From JBMFOH01 sp049969715 [NCBI: bacterium] (GTDB taxonomy: Bacteria > DUMJ01): a stretch of DNA of 64,000 bases. The translations under genes were made by a program, and so were the position numbers. A model generated the notes under the pieces. The model saw only the letters and a program-made list of their open reading frames with translations. It did no database searches and was not told the origin of the DNA. Positions 17,858 through 27,041 of the stretch are shown in pieces. Where the stretch lies: contig JBMFOH010000007.1 of assembly GCA_049969715.1 (NCBI GenBank), positions 12,017-76,016 on the forward strand, written 5' to 3'. Within the stretch, counting starts at the first letter, position 1. Each line of letters starts with the position of its first letter.

Positions 17858-19309
17858 ATGGAAAGAAGGATTAATTACGGAAAGATTATTCTTTGGCTTA
17901 CTCTCATTGTAGCAACTATATTAATGGCTTATGTGGCGTCACTTTATGTCTATAGAGCCATCTGTGCAATTAGGTATCCTCAGCCCTTAGACTATGGGGA
18001 AGGACCAATTTTAAATCAGGTAAGGCTTCTTTTACGGGGGGAAAATTACTATAAAGACATAAATACACCGCCATACATAGTGGGGAACTATCCTCCAGTA
18101 TTTAATCTATTCTCTCTGTTGCTTGTCCCTATATTTGGACTATCATTTGCTACTGGAAGGTTTATAGCATTCTTATCTGCTATAGCAACTTCATATGTAA
18201 TATATAGAATAGTCTTTCATATAACTAAAGATCGAATTATATCAATCTTGAGTGGACTATTCTATCTGGCAATAGATTACCTCTACGTATGGGGTATATA
18301 TATGAGGATAGACACCTTATCAATATTCTTTAATATGCTTGGAATATATTGGGTTATAAAGAATGAAGGCGACTATAAAAAACTAAGGTGGAGTATATTA
18401 TTCTTTCTTCTAGCTCTATATACGAGACAATCTATGATTGCAGGAATAGTAGCCGCATATTTATATCTTTTAACAAAGAATAAGAAGGTAGCCCTAAAGC
18501 TTATAAGAGATACGATAATCTATGGTGCCACAGTATTCATTATACTTACAGCAATAACTAAAGGACAATTTTATCTCCACATAGTAAAATACAATAACAA
18601 CATATTTACCTTTAGACAACTCTGGTTCTTCTTATCTCACGAAATCTTTACATATACAGTTATGCTTATTGTAAGCCTTATAGCTTCAATCGTATGGCTT
18701 TGGCATCACCAAAGAAGAATCATTGCCCTATATTTTATCTTTGCCTTCTTAGTCCAACTAACAGCAGGTAAAGTTGGTTCAATGTTGAATTATCTTATCG
18801 AGCCGATTGGGGTAGCTGGTATAATAGCAGGAATTCTTATAAGTGATGCATTAGAATTTGCTTCAAGGACTAAAAAAGAGTTGGTACTTGTAGGTATTAG
18901 TATATTACTACTATTGCAGATAGGAAATTATTATTACGGCCCAAATACACTGAGCTGGGGTTGGAGGCCGTCACCTCCACCTGTAAAACTTGATGAGTAT
19001 GTAGAAAAAGCCAAAGGTCCGATCTTAGCAGAGAACCTTGGGATTCTCCCTGCTCACAATAGGGAGATATACTTTGACCCATTTATATTTACCCAATTAT
19101 ACTATCAGGGTCTCTGGGACCAGAATAAAATCCTGAAAGATATAGAAGATAAAAAATTTGACCTTGTTATGTTAGAATTCAACGTGATCTATGACCATTA
19201 TAATGATTCTGATAGATGGACAAGAGAGATGAAGTACGATATTTATAACAACTACGTTCTCATTGACCAACAGGCTAATATATGGGTCTATAAACCTTTA
19301 AGATTCTGA
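17858..19309 (+). CDS. Multi-spanning glycosyltransferase (GT39/ArnT-like)
   Basis: A 483-residue membrane protein with about 10 hydrophobic segments. After the first segment it has DYGEGPILNQVRLLLRGENYY and NYPPVFNLFSLLLVP, an acidic-residue-bearing first loop of the type used for catalysis in dolichyl-phosphate-mannose-type (GT-C) transferases. The C-terminal 120 residues are soluble and probably extracytoplasmic. The donor would be a polyprenyl-phosphate sugar; the acceptor is unknown. AAAGGAGAA precedes the ATG. Confidence 0.7.
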   Translation: MERRINYGKIILWLTLIVATILMAYVASLYVYRAICAIRYPQPLDYGEGPILNQVRLLLRGENYYKDINTPPYIVGNYPPVFNLFSLLLVPIFGLSFATGRFIAFLSAIATSYVIYRIVFHITKDRIISILSGLFYLAIDYLYVWGIYMRIDTLSIFFNMLGIYWVIKNEGDYKKLRWSILFFLLALYTRQSMIAGIVAAYLYLLTKNKKVALKLIRDTIIYGATVFIILTAITKGQFYLHIVKYNNNIFTFRQLWFFLSHEIFTYTVMLIVSLIASIVWLWHHQRRIIALYFIFAFLVQLTAGKVGSMLNYLIEPIGVAGIIAGILISDALEFASRTKKELVLVGISILLLLQIGNYYYGPNTLSWGWRPSPPPVKLDEYVEKAKGPILAENLGILPAHNREIYFDPFIFTQLYYQGLWDQNKILKDIEDKKFDLVMLEFNVIYDHYNDSDRWTREMKYDIYNNYVLIDQQANIWVYKPLRF

Positions 19310-19355
19310 TATGATATAATAAAGAGATTACAAAGGTTTATTAGGAGGCTTTAGA

Positions 19356-20897
19356 ATGTTTATTACTTTTTTAGGGGCAGCGGGGGAAGTAACAGGTTCT
19401 AGTTACCTACTAGAAACAGATATTAATAAATATCTTGTAGACTGTGGCATATTCCAGGGGGAGAATGAGGACGAAAATGAAACTCCATTTAGTTTTTCTC
19501 CATCTAGTATAAAGGCTATACTATTAACCCATGCCCACCTAGATCATTCAGGGAGAATCCCAAGGTTAGTAAAAGAGGGGTTTAAGGGCAAGATATATGC
19601 AACCTTACCTTCTATAGAGCTATGTGAAATCTTATGGTTTGATACAGCAAAATTAATGCGGGAAGAGGTAGAGAGGATAAATAGAAAGAATCAAAGGGCA
19701 GGAAGGTCACTCATAGAACCACTATACAATGATGACGATGTTAAGAATGCACTCAAATTATTTGAGCCAGTCCCATACGACGAAATCTTATCCCTAGAAG
19801 ATATAAGATTCAGATTTAGAGACTCTTCTCACATCTTAGGTTCAGCATCTATAGAGGTATGGAATGAAAAGACAAAGGCAGTCTTTTCTGGAGATATCGG
19901 TCAATGGGAAGGGGTAATGGAAGGGACCCCAGCCACAATAGAACAGGCAAACTACGTAGTTATAGAATCTACATATGGAGACAGGCTCCATAAATCTCTA
20001 GAAGAAACGAGAGAAGAGTTTGCTCAGACGATACAGAATGCAATCTCGGAAGATGGTAAGGTTCTCATTCCATCTTTTGTAGTGGATAGGGCACAAAGAA
20101 TAATATATGAGATAAAACTCTTAGAAGAGAAGAGAGTCATATCAAACAACATACCTATATATTTTGATAGTCCTATGGGACAAAAGGTAACAGAGGTATA
20201 TAAGAAGTATAGTAATCTACTTTCCAGTGAGCTTCAAAAATATTATCTAGCTTCCCAGGACCCATTTGAAATCGAAAACCTAAAATATCTTGCATCTGTC
20301 GACGAGTCAAAGAGGGTAAACGAATTAGACAGAGGAATAATTATAGCTGGAAGTGGCATGTGTACAGGAGGGAGGATACTACATCATATAAAGCACAATA
20401 TATGGAAGGAGAATACGCACATAGTTTTTGTTGGATACCAAGCGCAAGGAACATTAGGGAGAAGGATTATAGATGGAGCAAAAAATATCAGTGTGATGGG
20501 AGAAGAGATAACAGTAAAGGCTAAGATTCATACCATAAATGGTTTTTCTGCTCATGCAGATCAGAAGGACCTCCTAAGATGGGCAGAAGGATTCCAGAAT
20601 AATCCCACATTTATAATAACACACGGAGAGGTAAACTCCTCTCAGGCACTCTCTCAGTTATTTAGGCTTAAGGGCTATCAGACATTAATACCAGTAAAAG
20701 GGCAGAAGATAGACCTGTTAAAGAAGGAAATATCTGAGGTAAAACCCGCTCCTTCTTTAGACTGGGAATCCCTTATCTCAGAACTAGATTCCCAGATAGC
20801 CTTATTGAAACAAAAGATATTAGGACAATCTGATATAGAAAAGTTTTCTCTCTTACGGGCTGTATCTACAATACTTAAAGAGGTCCTTGAAAAGTAA
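19356..20897 (+). CDS. Metallo-beta-lactamase / beta-CASP RNA-processing nuclease (CPSF-like)
   Basis: A 513-residue protein related to CPSF-73 and bacterial beta-CASP ribonucleases. Zinc motif HAHLDHSGRIP is near residue 55, followed by DSSHILGSAS, FSGDIGQ and STYGDRLH. The beta-CASP insert has FDSPMGQKVTEVY, then GSGMCTGGRILHHIKHN, GFSAHADQ and THGE. About 60 C-terminal residues form a charged helix. No KH domain is seen, so it is the short bacterial type. AGGAGG precedes the ATG. Confidence 0.88.
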   Translation: MFITFLGAAGEVTGSSYLLETDINKYLVDCGIFQGENEDENETPFSFSPSSIKAILLTHAHLDHSGRIPRLVKEGFKGKIYATLPSIELCEILWFDTAKLMREEVERINRKNQRAGRSLIEPLYNDDDVKNALKLFEPVPYDEILSLEDIRFRFRDSSHILGSASIEVWNEKTKAVFSGDIGQWEGVMEGTPATIEQANYVVIESTYGDRLHKSLEETREEFAQTIQNAISEDGKVLIPSFVVDRAQRIIYEIKLLEEKRVISNNIPIYFDSPMGQKVTEVYKKYSNLLSSELQKYYLASQDPFEIENLKYLASVDESKRVNELDRGIIIAGSGMCTGGRILHHIKHNIWKENTHIVFVGYQAQGTLGRRIIDGAKNISVMGEEITVKAKIHTINGFSAHADQKDLLRWAEGFQNNPTFIITHGEVNSSQALSQLFRLKGYQTLIPVKGQKIDLLKKEISEVKPAPSLDWESLISELDSQIALLKQKILGQSDIEKFSLLRAVSTILKEVLEK

Positions 20898-20911
20898 AGG
20901 AAGGTGATAAT

Positions 20912-22120
20912 ATGCTCTCAAGAGAAAGGGTAATAACAGCCATCAATCACAAAGAGCCAGACATAGTCCCTTGGGACCTAGGAGGAATGAGGTCCACTGG
21001 AATGATGGCTATGGCTTACGTCAAATTGAGAAAAGCACTAGGTCTACCATTAGAAGAGATAAAGGTCTATGATGTTGGTCAACAGCTTGCTTGGATAGAC
21101 GAGGATGTAAGAAAGATACTAGGGCTCGACGTGATTGCATTAGATACAGAAAAGGTGTTGGCTGACTACATCTATGGATGGAAACCCTACAGATTGCCAG
21201 ATGGAACTCCAGCTCTCATTCCATCAAACTATATGATAGAAGAAACGGAGGATGGAGGTAAGATACTCTATAATAGTAAAAGAAGGGCTATAGCTAGGAT
21301 GCCTGCTGGAGGCTTCTACTTTGACGGGATATATCATGAGCTAGAAGATGTCTCTACTTTAGAAGAGATTGATAAATGGGTTCCTGGAAGTTTTAGTAGA
21401 GAGGAGTTAGATGCGCTAAAAGATGCAGCTAAAGACCTCTATGAAAATACCAGTTATGCCATTATGGGTTCTTTTGGTGGAAACATAGTAGAACTAGGAC
21501 AAGGGCTAAGAGGATGGGAAAACTTTATGTCCGATCTAGTAGGAAACAGACCTCTAGCTGAAAAATTGATAGAGAAGATGGTAGAGATGCATCTTAGAAA
21601 TCTAAAGCTCTACCTTGAGGCAGTAGGAGGCTATATCCAGATCATCCAGATGGGTGATGATTTAGGTACCCAGAATGGACCTATGCTCTCTCCTAAGCTC
21701 TATAAAGAGCTTATATATCCTGCACATAAAACTATCTATGATTATATCCATAAAAACTCTAATATATATGTATTCCTACATTCCTGTGGAGGAATCTATG
21801 AACTTATCCCCTATCTTATAGATGCAGGGGTTGATATAATTAATCCAGTACAGACATCAGCAAGAGGAATGGACCCCAAGAGACTGAAGTCAGAGTTTGG
21901 AGATAAGCTTACATTCTGGGGAGGAGGATGTGATACACAGTCTATCTTACCATACGGAAAACCAGAGGAGATAGCTAAGCATATAAGAGAAAGGGTAGAA
22001 ATCTTTTCAATGGGAGGAGGATTTATTTTCACTCAGGTTCATAATATCCAAGCTAATGTTCCTATAGAAAATATAATGGCTCTTGTTGAAACAATGGTTT
22101 CTTTAACGCGAAAAAAATAG
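20912..22120 (+). CDS. Uroporphyrinogen decarboxylase-family protein, second copy
   Basis: A 402-residue URO-D superfamily protein: LSRERVITAINHKEPDIVPWD at the start, QMGDDLGTQNGPMLSPKLYKEL centrally and VFLHSCGGIYELIPYLIDAG near the end. The C-terminal WGGGCDTQSILPYGKPEEI is typical of the methyltransferase-like branch found in anaerobes. It is distinct from the shorter paralogue in the sugar operon. Function is not assigned; heme synthesis is unlikely. It follows the beta-CASP gene by 14 bases and probably shares its transcript. Confidence 0.8.
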   Translation: MLSRERVITAINHKEPDIVPWDLGGMRSTGMMAMAYVKLRKALGLPLEEIKVYDVGQQLAWIDEDVRKILGLDVIALDTEKVLADYIYGWKPYRLPDGTPALIPSNYMIEETEDGGKILYNSKRRAIARMPAGGFYFDGIYHELEDVSTLEEIDKWVPGSFSREELDALKDAAKDLYENTSYAIMGSFGGNIVELGQGLRGWENFMSDLVGNRPLAEKLIEKMVEMHLRNLKLYLEAVGGYIQIIQMGDDLGTQNGPMLSPKLYKELIYPAHKTIYDYIHKNSNIYVFLHSCGGIYELIPYLIDAGVDIINPVQTSARGMDPKRLKSEFGDKLTFWGGGCDTQSILPYGKPEEIAKHIRERVEIFSMGGGFIFTQVHNIQANVPIENIMALVETMVSLTRKK

Positions 22121-22254
22121 TCTATATATGAAGGAGACATTTAAGAGACATTCTCCAAAATTTTGTAGTCTTTATCTTCATATCCTCTATGATTTCATTA
22201 GTAGTCCTCAATTTTATTCCCCTATTTTTCTCAAAAGAGAAAATTTTAACTTAT

Positions 22255-22320
22255 TATACTATACCTATAGAAAACTAAAAATCCTTCTCTAGTTTAAACT
22301 AGTTAGTTGTTAGAAACTAA
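22255..22320 (+). promoter_or_regulatory. Promoter element and dyad operators upstream of NRAMP gene
   Basis: The 258-base gap before the NRAMP gene holds no gene. It contains TATACT (22255-22260) as a likely -10, then a perfect 14-base palindrome CTAGTTTAAACTAG (22289-22302) and an imperfect dyad TTAGTT...AACTAA (22303-22320). Their place just downstream of the -10 suggests a metal-dependent repressor site. A small hairpin (TTTTCTC-AAAA-GAGAAAA, 22226-22243) precedes the -10. No manganese riboswitch pattern was seen. All roles are inferred. Confidence 0.4.
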
Positions 22321-22378
22321 AAGTTTTGGTATTACTCGTTAGAGTTTCCGAGAGTCTTTAGTAAAGGAGGTCTTACAG

Positions 22379-23632
22379 ATTAGTAAGCTATTTGGCAAAC
22401 ATTTCCCAAAGTTGGGAGCTTTAGAGATATTAAAATATATCGGACCTGGATTTTTGGTCACTGTAGGATTTATTGATCCTGGCAATTGGGCTTCTAATAT
22501 GGCGGCAGGTTCTGGCTTTGGGTATTCCCTTCTCTGGATGGTAACCCTATCGACTATTATGCTAATATTTTTGCAGCATAATGCAGCCCATCTAGGAATT
22601 GTAACAGGATTATGTCTCTCAGAATCTATCTCTAGATATTTTAAAAAATCTGTAGGAAGATTTCTCTTATCTACTGCAATGCTAGCCTCTATATCTACTG
22701 CCTTAGCAGAGATATTAGGAGCCAGTATAGGACTAAATATGCTCTTTGGAATCTCTATTCCTCTTGGAGCTATCATCACTACTATTTTAGTCATTATAAT
22801 GCTCTTTACAAATAGTTACAGGAGATTAGAACGATGGATCATTGGCTTTGTATCTCTTATAGGGATCTCTTTCCTCTTTGAATTAATCCAGGTAAAAGTA
22901 GAATGGCATTCAGCCTTGAAGGGATGGATTATGCCGTCTTTTCCTAAAGACTCACTTCCTATAATTATGAGTGTACTCGGAGCTGTGGTGATGCCTCACA
23001 ACCTCTTCCTCCATTCAGAGATAATTCAGAGTAGGCAGTGGAATATAAAGGAAGAAGAAGTTATGAAGAGACAGCTACAATATGAATTTCTTGATACCCT
23101 TTTGGCTATGATAGTAGGATGGGCTATAAATAGTGCGATGATACTAGTAGCTAGCGTAGTGTTTCATTCAAACAATATTTTAATTACTCAGCTTCCTCAG
23201 GCTTATAGGACACTAGAACCGCTCCTTGGAAAGGTCTCTTCTACTGTATTTGCCCTTGCCCTTCTCTTTTCAGGCTTTTCCTCATCTATAACAGCAACTA
23301 TGGCAGGGGGAAGTATCTGGGCAGGTATATTCTCAGAACCATTCGATATAGAAGACATTCATACAAGATTAGGAGTATTGATAACTACAGTTGGAGCCCT
23401 CTTAATCATATTTTTCATCTCTAATCCATTTCAAGGATTGATATGGAGCCAGATAATATTAAGTATTCAGCTACCATTTACTACAGTATCTATGATAATT
23501 CTTACCTCCTCTAAAAGGGTTATGGGGAAATTCTTTAATTCAGCATTAGACAATATTATCTTATGGTGGATAACCGGCATTGTTACCACTTTAAATATCA
23601 TACTCCTATTTAGCCTTTTCTTAGGGGGATAA
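22379..23632 (+). CDS. NRAMP-family Mn2+/Fe2+ transporter, probable ATT start
   Basis: A polytopic divalent metal importer. The metal site is visible as DPGNWAS in the first helix and VVMPHNLFLHS in helix 6, whose Met favours Mn/Fe over Mg. About 11 membrane segments are visible. The only ATG/GTG/TTG near the start is TTG at 22412, without a ribosome binding site. The in-frame ATT at 22379 follows AAAGGAGGT at 7 bases and yields the N terminus SKLFGKHFPKLGALEILKY, much like normal NRAMP leaders, for a total of 417 residues. I therefore place the start at ATT. Confidence 0.88.
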   Translation: MSKLFGKHFPKLGALEILKYIGPGFLVTVGFIDPGNWASNMAAGSGFGYSLLWMVTLSTIMLIFLQHNAAHLGIVTGLCLSESISRYFKKSVGRFLLSTAMLASISTALAEILGASIGLNMLFGISIPLGAIITTILVIIMLFTNSYRRLERWIIGFVSLIGISFLFELIQVKVEWHSALKGWIMPSFPKDSLPIIMSVLGAVVMPHNLFLHSEIIQSRQWNIKEEEVMKRQLQYEFLDTLLAMIVGWAINSAMILVASVVFHSNNILITQLPQAYRTLEPLLGKVSSTVFALALLFSGFSSSITATMAGGSIWAGIFSEPFDIEDIHTRLGVLITTVGALLIIFFISNPFQGLIWSQIILSIQLPFTTVSMIILTSSKRVMGKFFNSALDNIILWWITGIVTTLNIILLFSLFLGG

Positions 23633-23635
23633 AAC

Positions 23636-24475
23636 CTATTTACCCTCTATTGCTCCTCTCATAGGGATAAAGTAGACACCCATATCTCTCCTTGAATGAA
23701 CCTTGCCATTCTTGTCCTTAGTGTACACATATAGGAACTGTCCTTTCTTGAAAGGCTGACCTATAGGAACAATCAACCTGCCATCTGGCTTTAGCTGTTT
23801 AAGAAGCTCAGGAGAAACATAAGGGGCTGCACAGGTAACGATTATAATGTCAAATCCCCCCTTAACATCTGCCCACCCGTAGTATCCGTCTCCAACCTTT
23901 GTATGGACATTGCTATACCCTAAAGGTTTAAATATTTTAGAGACTGCATCTCCAAGTGGCTTGATTATCTCAATCGAATATACCTCTTTGCAGATCCTTG
24001 AGAAGATTGCTATCTGATACCCACTACCTGTTCCTATCTCTAGCACCACATCATCCGGTTTTGGCTGGGATAACTGAGTCATATATGCCTGCCCTAGATA
24101 ATCACTCAGAACCGAACCATATCCTATGCTCCAATGTTGAGCAGGTACCTCGTAGGCGTTATCTCCAAAGAATTTTTTATACTGATAATTATACTGAAAA
24201 TATTCCCTTGGAACCTCTCTGAATGCCTTTAGGACTAAAGGGTCTGCATTTCCAAACTTTTCGGTAAGATATCTTTTTATTTCTGCTAAAGCCCTTTCCT
24301 TTCTCTTCTGGATATTATCAAAGTCAGATGTTGAAATACTAACATCTCTACCACTTTCTTTCATTGCCTTTATAAAGACTGAATAATTCCAACCTTCCCC
24401 TGCTGCACATTCAAAACCAAAAGGAATCAAAAGGAGCAAAAATAAAAAGACCTGTAGATAAAATCTTCGTTTCAT
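23636..24475 (-). CDS. Exported protein-L-isoaspartate O-methyltransferase
   Basis: A 279-residue protein with a signal peptide (MKRRFYLQVFLFLLLLIPFGF). The remainder is a PIMT-type methyltransferase: VPAQHWSIGYGSVLS, VLEIGTGSGYQIAIFSRI (SAM site), VYSIEI, and the end GRLIVPIG. PIMT repairs isoaspartyl residues with SAM, which is a cytoplasmic cofactor, so a signal peptide on this enzyme is odd. Some Gram-negative PIMTs carry similar leaders. About 60 residues between the signal peptide and the catalytic core are extra. It follows the membrane spermidine synthase-like gene by 18 bases. Confidence 0.82.
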   Translation of the reverse strand: MKRRFYLQVFLFLLLLIPFGFECAAGEGWNYSVFIKAMKESGRDVSISTSDFDNIQKRKERALAEIKRYLTEKFGNADPLVLKAFREVPREYFQYNYQYKKFFGDNAYEVPAQHWSIGYGSVLSDYLGQAYMTQLSQPKPDDVVLEIGTGSGYQIAIFSRICKEVYSIEIIKPLGDAVSKIFKPLGYSNVHTKVGDGYYGWADVKGGFDIIIVTCAAPYVSPELLKQLKPDGRLIVPIGQPFKKGQFLYVYTKDKNGKVHSRRDMGVYFIPMRGAIEGK

Positions 24476-24493
24476 ATATCCCTCCTAATTCTA

Positions 24494-26932
24494 TTATATA
24501 TAATCTCTCTCTGGAAATGTTAGAAGAGACACAAGATAGAGAAAGATAGACAATACGAGTACTAGTCTATATCCATAAAAGATAGAGAATACATTAGCTA
24601 ATGGAGTCCCAATGACAGAAAATGCCCCATTAATACTAAGAGCCCAAGGCAAAAGGCGACTCTTATCTCCTACAAAAGTCGAAAGTCCTAGAGGAAAAGG
24701 AAACCCCATAAAGAAAGATAGTGGTGCCACCAAAGATACTATAGAGACAAATTTAAAGGCAAAGGGAATGTCCATCAGATGGATAAGAATCTTATCTAAG
24801 AACATAGTATAGAATAAAAGCAGTAAAACAATAGCACTTATGGCTATACCTACTCCCTTTAACGGATTGCCTATATACTTTTGAGAATAGTAACTTCCAA
24901 ATCCAGAGAAGAATAACATAGAAGCCAGAACTACTGCAAATGAAGAGGTATAGTCATTCAACACCAGAGATATCTTATCGAACAGCAGTATTTCAATAAA
25001 CATAAACACTAGTCCAAGACTTAAGAAGTACAATATTTCGTTAAACAGCAATCTCTTTGTCCTTAGAGTTCTTACCTCCTTTATTAAGGGAAGGAATAGT
25101 ATAAAAAGGGCAAAGATAACAGATTGAATGATTACACCAAAATTAACCAAGAAACCTATCTCCTCTCTAGGTAAAAGGGCAATTAATCTTAGTACTTCCC
25201 TCAGTCTTTTTAGATTGATAGTAGAGAAGAAGTTCGGTCTATTAAAAGAAGAGGGGGCAACATTAAATAGGTCAGAGAAGGAAAAATATCTGGTGTTAAA
25301 GAATAGAACCTTTTGGATATCATCCATAAGAGAATCCTGGGGGGACGAGGTCTTAGTCTGAGGGAAGATTGGAGGTAGGTCATTCCATATGGTCTTGATT
25401 CCCTTGGGATTAATCCCAGGATAATAGGATGTATCAAAGGAACGAGCATAACAAAAATCCTTAAGCCTCTGTATATCCTTGGTATCAAATGGAGATCTGC
25501 TGACTAGGACTCTAGCATTCCAGGATGCCCTGTAAACTAATATACAATTCTCGGGAGATACTACTCCTAAGGACCTTAGAACCTCCATAACAGTATTTAC
25601 AATCTTAAGAGCATATACTGTAGACTCACTAATAGAGACCGGAATAGAGAGGATTCCACCTTCTTTCAAATGAGTAAGATACAGAGAAAATGCCTCTTTA
25701 GTAAAGGCATACTTGTTAGCTGTACTCTGATTTAGGAAATCGGTAGATATGTCTATAATATCAAAATATGCCTGATTCCTTACCAAGAAGGAGATAGGTG
25801 AATCTCTATATATCTTCACTCTATTATTCCTACTTAACTCATCAAATCTTTTCACATAGGAACTTATAACATCATCAGAATCTAAGGCAATGATTGAAGT
25901 ACTGTTTGATGTTAATACCTCCTTAATCCTAAATCCCCCATGACTTCCAATTAAAAGTACCGAAGGGTCATTTTTTAGAAGATATGGGAATAAATCTAGA
26001 GAAGCATTAAGATAAGAGGTATCTAAATGACCCTCTTTAATGAGAGTGGTTAACCTATTTCCGTCCCTGTAAAGGCCGTATCCAATTGGATACCCCTTGA
26101 CCTTAAGGAGAGCATAATCATTGGAAAGTTCCTCATCAAGCCTCTCTGTATAGTTATCTAGGATTAAATAGTACCCCTTTGGGGATTTAATCTTAGAAAT
26201 AATCCTATTATTTTCCACATGCAGTGGGGCATAGATAGCCTTATACTCACAAAAATCAGCCCTGTTATAGAATATTATCCCTGCCTCTGAAAAGATAAAG
26301 AGAATAAATAGAGCGAAATATAATCCTCCTCTATTCCTCTTTGTAAAGAGTCTAATATTTAAAATAGAGACCAGAAGTAGAAATGGTATAATAGCACTTA
26401 AAAGATAGAATGGATGAATAAAACACATAAATACCAGGATCAAAATAGAACCAACCCCTGCACCAGTTAGGTCAGCTGCATATATCCTATTAGTGCCACT
26501 ATAGAGAATAAGGTAGTTCAATCCAATGTAGAGCCCAACTAAAACAAAGACTGGGAATATCGCGAGATAGTACTTCCCAATATTAACAATCTGGTTCATC
26601 CATACATCTGGATTCTGAAGCTCCAAAGGATTGAACGGATTTATAGAGATAAAATAGAAGGATAGAGGAAATAACACCATCAGAACGATCGGAATTATTA
26701 ACAGTGTCTTCTGATAAGACCTCAAAAAGAAGTCTTTAAAGAGATATAAGATAATACTCCCCAAAGAATAACCGACCATAGTAATAGATACAACCAAGTA
26801 GCCGTACTCTTCCCATTTAGAGATAGCAAAGAATCTATTCAGAGAGGTTTCAAAATAGATAGAGGATGCAGAAACAAGAAAGATAGAAATAAGCAAGGAT
26901 CGCTCAACTATACCGTCTCTTTTATTATTCAT
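24494..26932 (-). CDS. Spermidine synthase-like membrane protein
   Basis: An 812-residue protein in three parts: about 6 N-terminal membrane helices (to ~residue 225), a soluble methyltransferase-like domain (~310-520, with SVLLIGSHGGFRIKEVL and IIALDSDDVISSYVKRF resembling the SpeE nucleotide site), and about 6 C-terminal helices. Such fused proteins are widespread and mostly uncharacterised; polyamine synthesis is not established for them. FSEAGIIFYN and MGFPFPLGLSTF are typical of the membrane part. First gene of a two-gene unit with the exported PIMT. Confidence 0.7.
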   Translation of the reverse strand: MNNKRDGIVERSLLISIFLVSASSIYFETSLNRFFAISKWEEYGYLVVSITMVGYSLGSIILYLFKDFFLRSYQKTLLIIPIVLMVLFPLSFYFISINPFNPLELQNPDVWMNQIVNIGKYYLAIFPVFVLVGLYIGLNYLILYSGTNRIYAADLTGAGVGSILILVFMCFIHPFYLLSAIIPFLLLVSILNIRLFTKRNRGGLYFALFILFIFSEAGIIFYNRADFCEYKAIYAPLHVENNRIISKIKSPKGYYLILDNYTERLDEELSNDYALLKVKGYPIGYGLYRDGNRLTTLIKEGHLDTSYLNASLDLFPYLLKNDPSVLLIGSHGGFRIKEVLTSNSTSIIALDSDDVISSYVKRFDELSRNNRVKIYRDSPISFLVRNQAYFDIIDISTDFLNQSTANKYAFTKEAFSLYLTHLKEGGILSIPVSISESTVYALKIVNTVMEVLRSLGVVSPENCILVYRASWNARVLVSRSPFDTKDIQRLKDFCYARSFDTSYYPGINPKGIKTIWNDLPPIFPQTKTSSPQDSLMDDIQKVLFFNTRYFSFSDLFNVAPSSFNRPNFFSTINLKRLREVLRLIALLPREEIGFLVNFGVIIQSVIFALFILFLPLIKEVRTLRTKRLLFNEILYFLSLGLVFMFIEILLFDKISLVLNDYTSSFAVVLASMLFFSGFGSYYSQKYIGNPLKGVGIAISAIVLLLLFYTMFLDKILIHLMDIPFAFKFVSIVSLVAPLSFFMGFPFPLGLSTFVGDKSRLLPWALSINGAFSVIGTPLANVFSIFYGYRLVLVLSIFLYLVSLLTFPERDYI

Positions 26933-27041
26933 AAACCTTCTCCTTCATTTGTCCTTCATATAATGGAAATATAATTTCTATAATAGTATAATTGTAGCAG
27001 ATCAAAGATGAAAAATAAATGAATATGGGAAGGCATTTAGG

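Noticed and set aside
22121-22254. Possible manganese (yybP-ykoY) riboswitch before the NRAMP gene.
   Set aside because: I could not find the conserved paired loops of that riboswitch; only short dyads are present.
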